This document shows, piece by piece, positions 34,107 through 46,700 of a stretch of DNA of 64,000 nt. The DNA is taken from assembly GCA_032358255.1 (NCBI GenBank), contig JAULBX010016194.1:27326-91325 (forward strand). The letters are read 5' to 3'. Position 1 is the first letter of the stretch. Each line of letters begins with the position of its first letter. Source of the stretch: Heterotrichella gracilis (taxonomy: Eukaryota > Sar > Xanthophyceae > Tribonematales > Xanthonemataceae). The notes beneath the pieces were generated by a model that ran no database searches, was not told the DNA's origin, and worked only from the letters and a program-made list of their open reading frames with translations. The position numbers and the translations under genes are program-made.

Positions 34107-35604
34107 TTTGGGCGTGACTGTGGCTGTGTTTTGAGGCTGTGGCTGTGGCTGTGGCTTGGTGGTGCTGAGGTGAGGAGAGGTTTTATCTGTGGCTGTAGTT
34201 GCGGTGGGTGAACGCTGTCCAGTTGTACACTGTACAGATATGTGCGGGTTGGGGAAACGCCTAGCTGGTGTACAATCTGACTGTAGGTATATAGTTCACC
34301 CTACAGGATGCACAGTGCCGGTGAGTGGCGGTAAACACAGGCTGTGGTGGTGCGGGATGGAGAAGTGGGGCAATGGGGGCTGGGGTGCACTGTTTGGGCC
34401 ACACCAGGGCAGGGTGGGGCAAATCCAGTGCACTGCACACAGCAAAGAACGGTTGTATGTCTCCCTGCAGGTTGCAACCCACTGGTACATGGTTGTAAGG
34501 AACAACGAGACCAGACAAAGCGTTTCCCTGAGGATCGACAGTGTTTGCATATGCTTACAAGGACCCACAGACAAAGCACCCAGGTGAGCTAGCTCGGGTG
34601 CCAGATGCATGCATGCATAACGACCAACAGATCTCAAGGTGGTCCAACGATGATCAGCTTGTTGCAAACCATGGTCACTGCCCATAAGCATTTAGTAGCT
34701 TAGCTTAAGCCTAGATTTCGAGCGTTTCCCTCCAGCATTCCCATAAGAGTACCGTGTGGTGAGTCTATCTCCCACCAAAATGCCAAACGAGGGCGCAGCC
34801 CATACCTTTCGTTCGTGGAATTGCTTGTTGCTTGTTCACGTGCTTCAAACACCTCAAACTGCAGAGAACAATGCTATGGGAATACACGACACTCGTTGCA
34901 GTTGAGGTTTTCAAGTATGCGTTCACTGGGTGCTTGGCACCACTCAAACCACTGAGTTGTGTGTTGACGGGGTGCTGGTCGGGGAAGGGCTGCGCGACGA
35001 TGATGCGAGACTAAGAGGCGAGAACGAGCTAACAGTTGTTACGCAACAGCTTTAGGTGTCGCAAAGGACGCGGGTTTTGAAGTTGTGCGTGTTGGGCTTC
35101 ACCGCCACTCATTTTTTGGCAGACAGGCACTTTTCCTGAATTTAATTGGAAAAGCATTTTGTTTCCGACTTTTTACATTCTGGAGGCCTTTTTATTCAGC
35201 TGTATTCACACTATCGCAGCTGTCCTGGTTTGAAAAGGGAACTCCAACCACATGTATTATTCGCAAAGTAATGCGCAATTATCGTAAAGCAAAACATTCA
35301 CCGTGATCATGGTTCTAATGCGCAACTAATGGACCCATGGGCATCTAAATAAGAGTGGGTGCTTAGACAGCAAGCCAGCCCAAAGAGGGCATCTTTGAGT
35401 GCGCTGTGTTGCTGTTTTGTTACGAGAAATATTCAGACATGTATCCAATACATATAATAAACCACAACATATGCTACAGAAGATGACAGCACACAGCACT
35501 GATACAACGATGAGCGCCACCGCTCAACAACCAGAGAAACTGCACCGCAGTCCTGTCATAAAACATTTCAATCCTAGGATGGCCTTGCATGGACCTGGGG
35601 ATGC
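34107..35604. other. ABCI upstream region and MYND gene 3' flank
   Basis: No gene recognised. The GC-rich first 300 bp, with repeated GGCTGTGGCTGTGG, is the likely ABCI promoter. TGTAA on the minus strand near 35170 is a possible polyadenylation signal for the MYND gene. Confidence 0.5.
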
Positions 35605-38600
35605 TCACCCCTTTCTGGCCCCCTGCGCTGCCCGCGCCTCCTTGCACGCCTGCTTGTGCTGGGGCCAGTGCGCATGCTGGCACTCACTCCCGCAGTACCG
35701 CACCAGCCCACACGCGCACTTGTGCAGGGAAACGCCATCCCCACCCGCCGCCACCCCACACCCGCCACAGACCCGCCCCTTCCTCCTCCCTTTCTTCTTC
35801 TTCCCTTCCTTGCACTCCCATTGCTGCATTGTGGTTGAACCGGAAGCACCGCCCCCTGTGCCGCCAACAGACCCTTCTGCATGCTCATGCACCCTCCCGC
35901 CATCTGCAACATTATCATCAAGTTCGTTTGGCGGGTGGCCATTGGCTGCCAATGCCGATGTGGATGCTGCCTCCCTGGTGGGTGGCCCTGCTGCGGAGGG
36001 TGCTGGGGTGGTAGAGGGAGGGGAGGACTGGATGGTGGTGGTGGGCGCCCCACTGGAACTGCGGGCAGGTGCCTGGTTGCCTGATTCAGAAAGACCCAAG
36101 TTTGCTGTGGCACGTGCCAGTTCATCTTCCTGCAGATTGGTAGGGGCGGGTGCGATCAGGTTTAGGGTTTAGGGTTTGGGGTAGGGTTTGAGTAGTAGGT
36201 TTGAAGTTTAGGGTTTGGGTCAGGGTTTAGGGTGAGGGGCAGTGTGAGCAGGCGCCTTCTTCTTTGCTGTATCCTTGTTACAAACCAATGTTGCCTCGAA
36301 GATGGGCTGCACAGTTGCTTAATTGTTGTCTGCAGGCCAGGTCATGTTACCCACGCCATGTTCCACTATTTGCTGCCCGGCCTGTCTGTGTTTTTCAACA
36401 TTGCTGGTTGTGGTGTGCTGCCGTGTGTGGGGGCGTTTTGTTTCTTTTTTCTGTGCCTTCCCAAACAGGACCTCATGACCCCCAGGACCCCCAAGGGATG
36501 CATGATAGCCATGGTGCACGCTGGGCAGGAACCCCCCACCCTACACCCCACGACCCCCACTCATCGCATTGGCATCAGACCCCATCTGGGCAAGCTGTGG
36601 TGTGCGCGATAAAGCATCCATGTGCTCGTGAGGAGAGCCCCTAATGTCATGGCCCAATCCAGACGTGCCGGTGTCTGACGATGTGGGTTGGCCACCACCG
36701 GACTGCCCTTCCCTGATATCCTGCTGCTGCCGCATGCATGCATGCAGGGCCTGGACCTGAGCACCACAGAGGGTTAGGGTTTAGGGTTTAGGGTTGACCC
36801 TGAGCACCACGGAGGGTTAGGATTTAGGGTTGACCTCGCACATGAACTCTCGAAAATGACCCTGCCATACCAAAAAACAACACCGCTGGTTTTGACCCTG
36901 GTCATATGTGCAGTGCTTGGCGACCATACCAGGGGCGGCCAGGTTGCTTGCCGTTTCCATCATGGCCAAAGCCACTACCTGCATGCCTTTCAATGGATGA
37001 TAACAACTTATTTGATTATAGTAGCTACGCAGGGAAGTACATTAGATTGACATATACCTTTGTCATCATATCCGGAGCCACATTGAACCTCCCCAGCTCG
37101 GGGGAATACTCCACCATGCCGGGAGGGAGGCTGCTCACCAGCTGCACCGAAGGTGTCCAATACCCAATTTTAGGCCCTGAAAACGCAGGAGGGCAAATTC
37201 AGTCCCTGCAAGGCAAAGAATGAATAAAGTGGACAGAGGGGAAATGCCCTTTCAGTCCTCGACCACCATGCCTGTTCAAGGACAGGCTGCGCAGCACCTC
37301 TAGACAAAATATCCCTCCATCAAATGTCACAGAACGACTCAAGTTATGATGACTGCTGCCATTTTAGCAGGCGCATGCTGTTTCATTTAGGGTTGAGGAT
37401 AACCATACACATGTATGGCTTTATGGGAACACGCAGGGAACGTACATCCCCACTGCACATGTGCGCAGTCTGCAAGATTTGGACACTGCAACCTGGATGA
37501 GCCTGCCAACAACAAAAACCAGGGGCAAGAAAGTGTGGTGATCGACAACAGGCTGGAATGATTGCTATGCACAAAGACACTAGTTAGTTAGTTAGTTAGT
37601 TACATGCATTCCAGCAATACAGCCAGATTAGCAGTCGGTCTTGCATATGCGGCGCCACGCAGCTCTTTCCTGGCACTGGCACAAAGACACTATGTCTATG
37701 AAAACCCAATATGCTTTGTCCTGCAATACAGGGTTTTGACTCGGGCACACCAGGTGTGATGGTGGCACGGCAATGTCATTCATCCTAGTCATAGGGTTCA
37801 TGGCTGTCCCAGCAGTCTTAGGGCTTGGAAATCAGGATTTGGGACTGGGGTTTAGGCTGCGGCATGGATCATTGGAGAGCATGCAGGGTTTAGGGTTTTG
37901 GCGCATCGCTCTCCAGCAACCTACCTTGGCCACTTGACCCCTTTGAGACGACAAAAATGGTGTGGTATAGCACTTTGGCAGTCTGAGAGTCCCACTCCTC
38001 AGGGTCTGGGACTGTCATCTGGATGTCCAGATGGAGCAAGGAGCTGCAGCCACGTTAGAAATATTCAGACTAGGTTGCTCATCATAACGTAGCAGTATGA
38101 TAGGCACCCTAGCATATAGCAAGTACTTAGGTACCTAGCGGTTTTAAGTACACCCTGTCCAAGTGCTAAGTGATGTATCCTGACATTGACACGCCCAGCG
38201 CTGACTGATAATGTTGCTAGGTAGTTTGCAGGAATGCAAAAACATGTATTGCCGGCGTCGAGCATCGAAGGCAGACTTCTTTAGCTCAAACAACGCTGCC
38301 AATGAAGAAACACTGGGTAATTCCAGGGGTATACTAATAATACTAACTAATATTCAGTATTATTAGTATACCCCTGGTAATTCATCCCCGCGCTGCCCAC
38401 CTGTACATCTGCTGCAGGATGTCAGTGTTGCACTCCAGCTAGTCCAGCACCCACTCATCATCCCTGGGGATGGTCGATGTAATGGCAGCCCCTGCGTAAA
38501 CATGCAGCTGTTTAGTCTTGGACATTAGGAACCGCAGGGCGACGCAGTGGAAGCCGCACAGCATGCCCTGAAAGGCAGGCAGCCGCTTCTGCAAAGCAAG

Positions 38601-41600
38601 CAATGGGACGTTCAATATGCGCACAGGGGGAGATCCATCCCTCCTCCAGGGTGGGGATTGTGGGTTGGGTACAAACCTCCCAAAATGAGGCAAAAAGGAG
38701 GGGATTTCGAAATAGAAGCAGTATGGGAAGGGGCACGGGGAGGATTACAGGATTATTCTTGTCTTTCTGGGAGGGTGGCAAACGCACCTTCAGATGTGGG
38801 TTGGGTGCAAACGGCAGCTGCTTGTGCTCTGTCATGACCTGACAGACCACGGCCATTAGGCAAGCGCAGGTCAATACCAGGAGCTCATTGCCCGGCTCAG
38901 ATTCGGTTGGTCCAGTGCTCAGGTGGTGGACCATGGGGAGCACTAACTCCGCCTGCAGGGGAACACCCCAGGTTACGGTTTTTTGCATGCTTTGCAAGGC
39001 GGCGCCGGCCGGGGTAAACACTGTTCAACAGTGCTAAAGGCTGTGCTATAGCGGTTCAAAGGAGAACACTAAACAACTTTACACCGGGTTTTGTGGGATT
39101 GACATCCCCAGGGGTTGCCATGATGAGCCACAGTTGAGGTAATGGAAGCAGGAGCAGGCCTGCATTCAAACTAACAACCCCAGGAGAGCGTTTTTCTTCA
39201 CCTGTGTGGCATCTGACCAGTATATGCAATTACCTGTACTGTGGATTCAGATATCTGCCCCGCCTCATACATCTGGAGCACAGTCAGGAGCGCCCTACTC
39301 GCAGCAGAGTCACAGTTCCCCATGGCCTCACGCATAGCCACAGCTTTGCATTCCACACCCTGTTGTCGCAACACCAGCTTGGAGATCAGCCAAGGGACCA
39401 GCACCCGCAGCTGATCAGCGTACTCTGCCCTTTGATCGCCATCAGGGGAGCTGTCATTGGCCTCTGATCGCCCTTGATCACCATCAGCGCAGCTGCCACT
39501 GGCATCTGATCGCCCTTGATCACCATCAGCGCAGCTGCCACTGGCATCTGATCGCCCTTGATCACCATCAGCGCAGCTGCCACTGGCATCTGATCGCCTT
39601 TGATCACCATCAGGGCAGCTGCCACTGGCATCTGATTGCCTTTGATCACCATCAGCGCAGCTGTCACTGGCCTCTGATCGTATTTGATCGCCATCAGGGC
39701 AAATGCCGCTGGCCTCTGATTGCCTTTGATCACCATCAGCGCAGATGTCAGTGGCCTCTGATCGCTTCTGATCGCCATCTGCGCAGCTCTCATTGGCCAC
39801 GCTCACGAGGACACGCGATACTTTGGTGACTGCAGGCCGCGGCGCTGTTTCCATCTGAGGGCACGCCGTGCATGGCAGCGTGGGCGTCCTTGTGGTCCAT
39901 CACAAAATCCACAAACCCTTCCATCCCCAGCAAGTCAGCCCCAGGGACAGCGCCGTAGGTGACCAGGGATGACACCAGGTGCAGCGCGGCGCAGTACAAG
40001 GGTGGGATGCCGTTGTTGAAGGCGTTGAACTTGAGCACAATGGGAAGGAAATCTGGCCGGGATTGGAAAAACACGCTGGCATCCCCAGGCGCCACAGCAG
40101 CAAAGTTTGCAAGGATAGCCATCGAGTCTTCCACAGCATAGCAGCAGAGGGGAAATCATTCCAGTTTAAATCTCCGATTGTCCGAGGATCCATGGTGTTG
40201 GCTGATGCCGTGATGAACTCTGCGCACTCATCCATCACCCCCTCGCGAAGCAGCCACCTGCACACGCGTGCACACAGCTTTAGGGTTTAGGGTTTGGGGT
40301 TGGAATTCAGGTACAACTTTTCAGCAAGCAGCCACCTGCAGCCACCTGAGACAGCCACATCGAGGTCCGGTGCAAAATACCAAACCCTAGAACCCTACAT
40401 AATGAACCCTAAACCACCATGCAGGGGTGCTGCTCCAAGATGACCAGCTCTACAGTGCGCCCAATGGCAAGCCCTGGATAAAATGTGCGTTCTCAGGGAT
40501 TTTCATTTGAAGCCAGGGTAGCCGTTTGCCACCTGCACCCCGCCCACACCTGCGCATGTCCGTCACCTCCTTGTGTTCCACAGCAACCTCCAGCCTAAAC
40601 CCTAAACTTTAAACCCTAATTTCAAAGCCTGCTAATCCCCTACCAGCACATGTCTGCCATTCCTCGTCACAAGTAACAGTCTCCCACCTTCAGCCCTAAA
40701 TCTTAAACCCTAATCCTTGAACCCTAATCCCTGCCCTGACCACACATGCACATGTCTGTCGCCTCGGTGTCACCCGTCACGGTCTCCCACCTCTGCTGCT
40801 CCATGTCAGGCCTGGAGACAGAAGTATTATGACCCCCTTGGGCCCCCTGGGACGGAAACTCATAGTACCACCGCCGCCCCGAGGGGTGCGCCACTGCAGT
40901 GGTCCAGCTTACCACGCCCACCGCAAGGCACAGCAGTTGGCTTCTCTCAGTGTGGCGGCGGTCCTCCAGGTGTGCCCGCAGGTGGCGGAACAGGGAGAGT
41001 AGGAGCTTGGTGATCAGTCGGATGCCTCCGCAGCGCCATAGGGTGCGCAGGCAGGCCGGCACCTTAGAAAACCCTTCTAGGGTGTCGAGGAAGGTCGCGA
41101 ACAGGCCTGCAGGGGGCGTGCGTGGGTGGGTGAGATGCCGCTTGCATGGGGCTGGGTACAGAGTGCTGGTAATCATGATGATTGCGGTGGATACATCAGA
41201 AGCATCCCTAAACTGCAAACCTAAAACTGTACACAGGGTACATGATGGTGCTGCATCCCTAACCCGTAAACCCGAAACCATACACAGGGTACATGACAGG
41301 CACAATTGATGTGTTCTTTGGAGTGCTCCTCCTCCCACATATGGCAACAAACCGATTTCAGCCCCCACACACCACAAGCCAGCAATGTTGAAAACCACAG
41401 ACAGGCCGGGCAGCAACCAGTGAAACATGGCATTAGTACTCTCTAGTCCCCCCGCGTACCTGCATCCCCCAGCCCACCAGCGTCAAACCGCTCCCCCAGG
41501 GCCACGCACATGGCGGGGATGATGTGGGAGTGAGCCAGCATGTTGAGCTGATCGGGCTTCAGCTGAACCACCACGTGTTGCAGCAGGAGCACCCAAGGGT

Positions 41601-42681
41601 CGGGGTCCAGTAGCGCTGCACGCGCCACCGCATGGCGTAGCTCCACACAGGAGGCACGCTGGAGGAAAAGAAATAATTGCTATCTATTAGTATCGTTATT
41701 ACTTATTTATTTATGACCATCCATTACTATTAGTCATTTGTTTGTTTACCATTACTAATACACTGGAGGAAAACGCGAGTTTTGATCAACCAGACAGGGC
41801 ATACCAGTGGCTACGTCGTAGTGACATGACACGTCACGAGTCAAATGCAAACCCTCCGACCTGCCTATCACCCTTATCATCGCCAGCTTGGGACTGGGAT
41901 TTGAGTGGTTTGTGAGCCACGGGGCAACAGTGCGAACACTTTGCGCTGCGTCCTTGACAAGTAGCTTTAATATTCGAAGAAGAAGAATAATGTACCCGTT
42001 CTCGGCTCAGAGAACCATAGACTACACAAGCTTGGACAGAGGCAGCATCCCTGCAGCGGAGGTGTGCAGAGCCATGCGCGCTCTCATGCAAAAGAAAAAG
42101 GTTCGCAAGAAAAAGTAGCTTGCCAAGGTGCCAAATGACTTGTATTCCCAGGATGTAGTCAGTCTGACAGCAAGCAAAGCCTGTGGGCCAACGACCATAC
42201 CACTGGCTCAAAGTACCACACTGTTGCGCACCTCCCCAAATGCGTTCTTGACCTTGTATTGCACCACGCAGCGAAGACTCTCCTCCTTATCATCGTGGGT
42301 GATGACTTCAACCAGAGTTGAACGTGCCTGCTGTATCACTCGGCCTACCTTGGGGAACCGGCTGTCTGGGGGAGGCACCTGCAGCACCACAGCGCGGGGT
42401 GTGGCTGTGCAATTGTGCGCTGTCAACGATCAGGCATCCTTCATTTGTGGTATAGTTGGAGCAGTGAGAGCAGGTGAGGGGTACAGGGCGCCAGTTGCTG
42501 TTTGGAAAAGCAGTAGAGGGGTTCCAGGCTGCCCTGCCACAAGGGGTGTCCTTGGTATTGTGAGTGGGCTGCAAACTGTTTTCACTACTATAGCACCTGC
42601 GTCCTCGACACAGCTACCCACCTGGAGAGTGGTGACTAGTGGTGGCTCTGGCCCAGAGTCTGAGCCATGAGCCTGGGCCAT
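35605..42681 (-). CDS. MYND-type zinc finger protein, reading frame interrupted
   Basis: Large algal MYND protein, probably a helical-repeat scaffold; the function is not known. Supported exons: 42622-42681 (start, MAQAHGSDSG), 42232-42378, 41460-41658, a long exon opening at 41106, 40418-40473, coding text between 40257 and 39234, then 38788-38952, 38401-38588, 37925-38043, 37058-37176, 36547-36756 and 35605-36129. The last exon ends in a MYND finger: CGGCG, HKCACGLVRYCGSECQ, HWPQHKQAC, then stop. Middle exons are helical and Leu-rich (LLLQHVVVQLKPDQLNML, LIAKLLL-like). The frame does not join cleanly near 40470-40257, 40145 and 39845, and a TAG lies in frame at 38439-38441. So it is either a decaying gene, mis-assembled, or has small introns I cannot place. 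Exons from 38043 down to the stop join perfectly. Confidence 0.7.
36158..36240. repeat. Telomere-type array before the MYND final exon
   Basis: Degenerate TTTAGGG units (about eight, several changed to TTTGGGG or TTTGAGT). On the sense strand this is CCCTAAA text lying 30-110 nt upstream of the last acceptor. Confidence 0.8.
36353..36430 (+). repeat. Dispersed repeat, inverted partner at 41355-41430
   Basis: About 75 bp here (encoding MFHYLLPGLSVFFNIAG on the plus strand) match the minus strand at 41355-41430 (MFHWLLPGLSVVFNIAG) at high identity. Both copies lie in introns of the MYND gene. The open frame is kept in both, so it may come from a coding source elsewhere. Confidence 0.8.
36760..36835 (-). 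repeat. Duplicated acceptor region with telomere-type units
   Basis: GTGGTGCTCAG with adjoining CCCTAA units occurs twice before the exon at 36756 (about 36757-36790 and 36797-36835). Confidence 0.7.
37581..37656. repeat. 76-bp dispersed repeat, copy 1
   Basis: Opens with five TAGT/TTAG tetramers, then ACATGCATTCCAGCA. It matches 63925-64000 at 72 of 76 positions in the same orientation. A weak partial relative (ACAGCCAGATGAGCAGTC) lies at about 20903-20930. Confidence 0.9.
38317..38383. mobile_element. Tiny MITE-like palindrome with 7-bp target duplication
   Basis: Two perfectly complementary 21-bp arms (38324-38344 and 38356-38376, beginning CAGGGGTATAC) enclose an 11-nt AT-rich loop. The 53-bp palindrome is flanked on both sides by GTAATTC (38317-38323 and 38377-38383). 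Perfect arms and a clean direct repeat argue for recent transposition or a foldback insertion. It lies in a MYND-gene intron. There is no room for a transposase. Confidence 0.75.
39425..39790 (-). repeat. 42-bp coding minisatellite in the MYND gene
   Basis: Nearly nine head-to-tail 42-bp units encode a 14-residue motif of the form SCADGDQGRSDASG, with variants (PDGDQRRS, ADGDQKRSE). The three units at the middle are almost identical. The length being a multiple of three keeps the frame. Confidence 0.92.
40322..40795 (-). repeat. Successive echoes of a MYND-gene exon edge
   Basis: The edge reading GACATGYGC with a following GT donor recurs at about 40740-40790, 40640-40690 and 40548-40592. 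A CAGCCACCTGCAGCCACCTG stretch at about 40328 repeats the acceptor at 40250-40260. Which copy is the real exon cannot be decided here. Confidence 0.55.
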
Positions 42682-43710
42682 GCCGGCCAGGGTTAGGGTG
42701 GTCTAGGGTGGCCAGTGGAGGTGGTTTCTGAGCTACTGGCCTGCAATATAACGTTCATATCACCTAGGTTCGAGTTTCAGTGCAACAAAGGCTGACAAGA
42801 GGAGGTCTTCTTGTGGTAATCCTATATGCGGGTATATGCAGGCATTGCATGCCAGAATCACGCATGCATGCATGCATGCGTTCAAATGACACATAGTAAC
42901 TATTTAGGGCTTGGTTGAAGTCGTTAACAGCAGCAACTGCAGCAAGAGTGCGTCACACCTCAAGTGGCAGTACCTGCTGATCGTGTATACCTCTGTTCCA
43001 GCTCCGAGTCAACTTTCGCTCCTTCAAAGGCTTTGCTGATGTCAACACCAAAGGCTTTGACAAATCACTCAGTATAGTTTAGAAGTTGCTGAACGATAGG
43101 TACCTTGTTTAACTCCTTAAACGTTAAGAGTGTTCCTGTCGGTGGTATTGCCAAGGCACCCAGACATGTGACACACCAAGTGCCTATAACAAGCGCCTTG
43201 TACACCTCACGAGGTCGGGTTGTTTTGAAGCACTCCATGACAAGGCCATGTCCACGTATGGGTATGATCAAAGCAGTATGTATCCTGGTAAGGTTCAGGC
43301 TGTGCTGCAATTCCGAAATCATTTGTGATTTTAATTCTGCCGCAGAGTCTGCCGTTAAAAACTCTAGAGCCTTCAACTGATTCATTGGACTGCAGTACGG
43401 TTGCTGTGTACCAACTGCCAACATCTGGACGATTACTGTTAAACACACCGGGCAATCACACTTGCGGTGCTCTGCCATGCGGTGCTCTGGCACGCGTTCA
43501 ACGTGGGCCACGTTTGCGCATGCAAAATGACATTTTGATGTTTCTACCGCAGTAACAATTGCAGCCTTTTGTGTCTGCCTAAGGCCCAAGCCAGGAACAG
43601 TAACCATCTGCTTGGCTACACTCAAGCAGCCAGTTTGGCATACCCACCCCCCACACACACAGCCCAGCCCCCTCCCTCCCCTTCCCACAGACCTCTGAAC
43701 AGTCCAGGTC
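42682..43710. other. MYND gene upstream region and REI1 3' flank
   Basis: No gene recognised in 1 kb. GCATGCATGCATGCATGC lies at about 42862-42879. Confidence 0.5.
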
Positions 43711-46700
43711 TCAATACGGCACGTTCCTGGGCAGGTTGCGCGTGACGTTGTGCACCATGTTCGCTCTGAGCGTGGTGCGCGCCCGCTCCACCGCATCGTT
43801 CCGCCTGGCGCGCTTCTCCTCTGGAGCCACCGCCACCTGCACGTGCCATTAATTACATTAACAAACGAAATCTATTCAGCAATCAATTCTTGTGAATTAA
43901 AAGCACTCTTCCCCTCCGAGGCCACCCCCGCCGCCTGCTACAGGTACACACAAAACAAGTTTTCTTTTCTCATCAATCGATAAAAATATGTGTTTATCAT
44001 ACGCATTTGCTACGGCGTGCTCCTATTTAATGGATGACAGTATATATAAACAGCTGCGCAGCCTGTCCTGGACAAGCAAAAGCACGTCTGTACAGCTAGA
44101 CGGAGGGAAACTTCTCCCTGTCCACCATTCCCCCTTCCTTTTATTTCTTTTTCTTCCTGTCCTGCATTTTACCTGTGTGTCCACGCCCATGAGCCTGTAC
44201 TGCATGAGCACGCGCGACGCGGCCAGTGCGGATGCGCGCGCGTCGCCGGGGCGGGGACGCTGCCGGTAGTACCGAGCAAACTCCCGGCTGCCAAGTATCT
44301 GCAGGCGGGGAAGGGGAGTCGATAGAGGTAGGGGGGAGCCAATGCAAATTTCCTGCTCCTCTTGTGAGCAGAGACCCACTCTGGCAGCGATTTAAGTTGC
44401 AATAGAAGGTGTGCGTTGCATGCACTTCGCAACAAAGGGTGGGATGCCTGTTTTGGTTCCTGCCGCAAGGCCACGCATGCCCAGATATACCGTGACGACT
44501 TTGGGATGACCCGGCGACCCTGCACCCTCCAAGAGATTTACAGGTAATTCGGGCTACCCCTCCCCTCACCTTGTTTTTCTCCCCTGGGCCATACAGCACC
44601 AGCTCCCCACTGGGCGTGGCCACCGCCTCCCCTTGTACCTCGCCCAACCCTATCTCCCTGCCCTCGGGGTCCTCCTCCCCTAGTGAGTAATCGTAAAACT
44701 CGTCGTATTCCTCCTCGTTCTCCTCCCAGGCCATTTTGCACTTGCCGGTGTCGATCATGTGGCGCTGCACCGAGTGGAGGGATGTGTACTGCTTTGCGTT
44801 CTCGTCATCCCCCTTGATGTACAGCGGGACCTTGCCGTACTGCAGCTTGGTGCCCTGCAGGAGTGGGGTGGAAATGATAAGAAATTGGGGACATTTGCCA
44901 ACAATTGCGGCGTGTGCCCTCCAGTGGAGCAGATCAACACATATGTGCAAAGCGCAGACTCAGACTCAAATCCTGCAGTGGCTGCTAGGCTGTACTTGCT
45001 TTGACGCCACAGCTGTGGCACAACTAATCCCAGGTTTCTCACAAATGGGCCCTGCACACAATGCCACGTAGTCCTCGCCCCATCCTAAACCCTAAACCCT
45101 AAACGCGACGCACCCCCACTTCTCCCCTGCACCCACCAGGTATTGGAGCAAGCCCTCAGGGTCCGCCAGATACTCCGCGTCTGGGAAATAAAACCCAAAT
45201 TTCTTGTACATGTACTCCAGGTTTGCCTCCAGACTCGCGCTCATGTGGTTGTCAAACAGGCTGCGGCACGCATCCCACGCCTCGAAATCCTCGTCCATTT
45301 CTTCCTCCTCTCCCCCTGCACACAGCCCAACACGATGTCATGACAGGAGACAAAAAGGTACTCCTGCATGGTGAGAAACAAACCCATATGCAACTATGCT
45401 ACGCACACACTGTTACTACATATCGGCACAACGCCGACCATAAGCAATCCCGCTGTGGCCACAGCTAGCTAAATCCAACCCTGGTCTGTGCCCTGGTCTG
45501 TGGTAAGCTGTGCGCGGGGGAATGCGCGCCTGATCCCTCCCCTGCATCTCCCGCAATGCCGCGCCACCTCGGCAATGTCCTCATCACACACAGTCTACAA
45601 CTGGACACTCACCAACCAATGCCGCTCCTGCCCCATCCGACACCCAGCGCACCCGGCCCTGCATAACACTCCCCAGCCAAGGCCCATATCACACATAGCG
45701 CATTCTGCGCTGCGAACATTCCAATCCAGCCATAACGCACCTGCCGCCTGCCCCTCTCCTGCATCTCCCGCGGTGCCTGGCGCCGCCTCAGCAATATCCT
45801 CATCCGACGCTGTCTCCCACCCAGCATCCCCCTCCTCACTCTCCTCCCCATCTGACTCATCAAAGTCTTCCTCCCCTTGCTGGGATGCAGGCACACCCGT
45901 GGCCTGTGGAAGATATTTCTTGAAATCAGCAATTAATCATAGATAAAAATTCCATTATCTTTAATTTGCTTGTTCCATGGCCGAATTCACACATGCTGTG
46001 TTCATTGTAAGAAGCTGGTCCACCAAAAGGACTTGAAACCTGATGTATCACTCCTTTCCTGACAGATTAAAAACCACAATACAATATACGCGCAACCTGG
46101 CGCGATCCAGTGCCCCTTTACCTCCGAATTTGTGCATCCCTTGCTTCCTTTCTAGTTACAGCTAATTCGAGCCAAGATAGACACGTGCATGTGGATCTAC
46201 ATTGTTTGGCACAACACTGCCACCCTATCTACAATGCAACTCATTTGATTGGTGTGGCGCTGGCAAGAACAGCATACCTGTGGTGCTGACTTGATCACAG
46301 GGGTGGCATGGAACCCAGGCGAGGGCTTGCTGGCAGATTGCTGATTTGAAGCAGCACCTGCACCATGGGGGGCACCAGCATGAGTCGTGCATTCTCGGAT
46401 ATGGGTGTTTAGGGTTCAAAGCTTAGGGTTTAGGGTGTGCTTATGCCCCCATGCATGGAGGTATCCAGCAGGGGAAGGCTGACAGTGTGCGCCACACAAG
46501 CGGGGCACATGCAGGAGTTAGCAAGATTTTCCCTACCCGGTGCCCACTAGCCATGGAGTAGCCTGGGAAACGTGCACATGCACAATGCAAGGGGCAGAAG
46601 CAGGGATGAAATGTTCAAAACAGCACACAGGCGCAGCTGCCACCACTGCTGCGCCCACACCAGACTACCCTAGACCCGTGGCGAGGCGCCTCACACTGGG

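Noticed and set aside
39198-40134. A CRISPR-like array at the regular 42-bp repeats
   Set aside because: Units are contiguous without spacers, lie in frame in a coding exon, and the genome is eukaryotic.
42723-42795. tRNA-like text with GGTTCGAGT
   Set aside because: The T-arm stem does not pair and no 7-bp acceptor stem or anticodon arm can be drawn.
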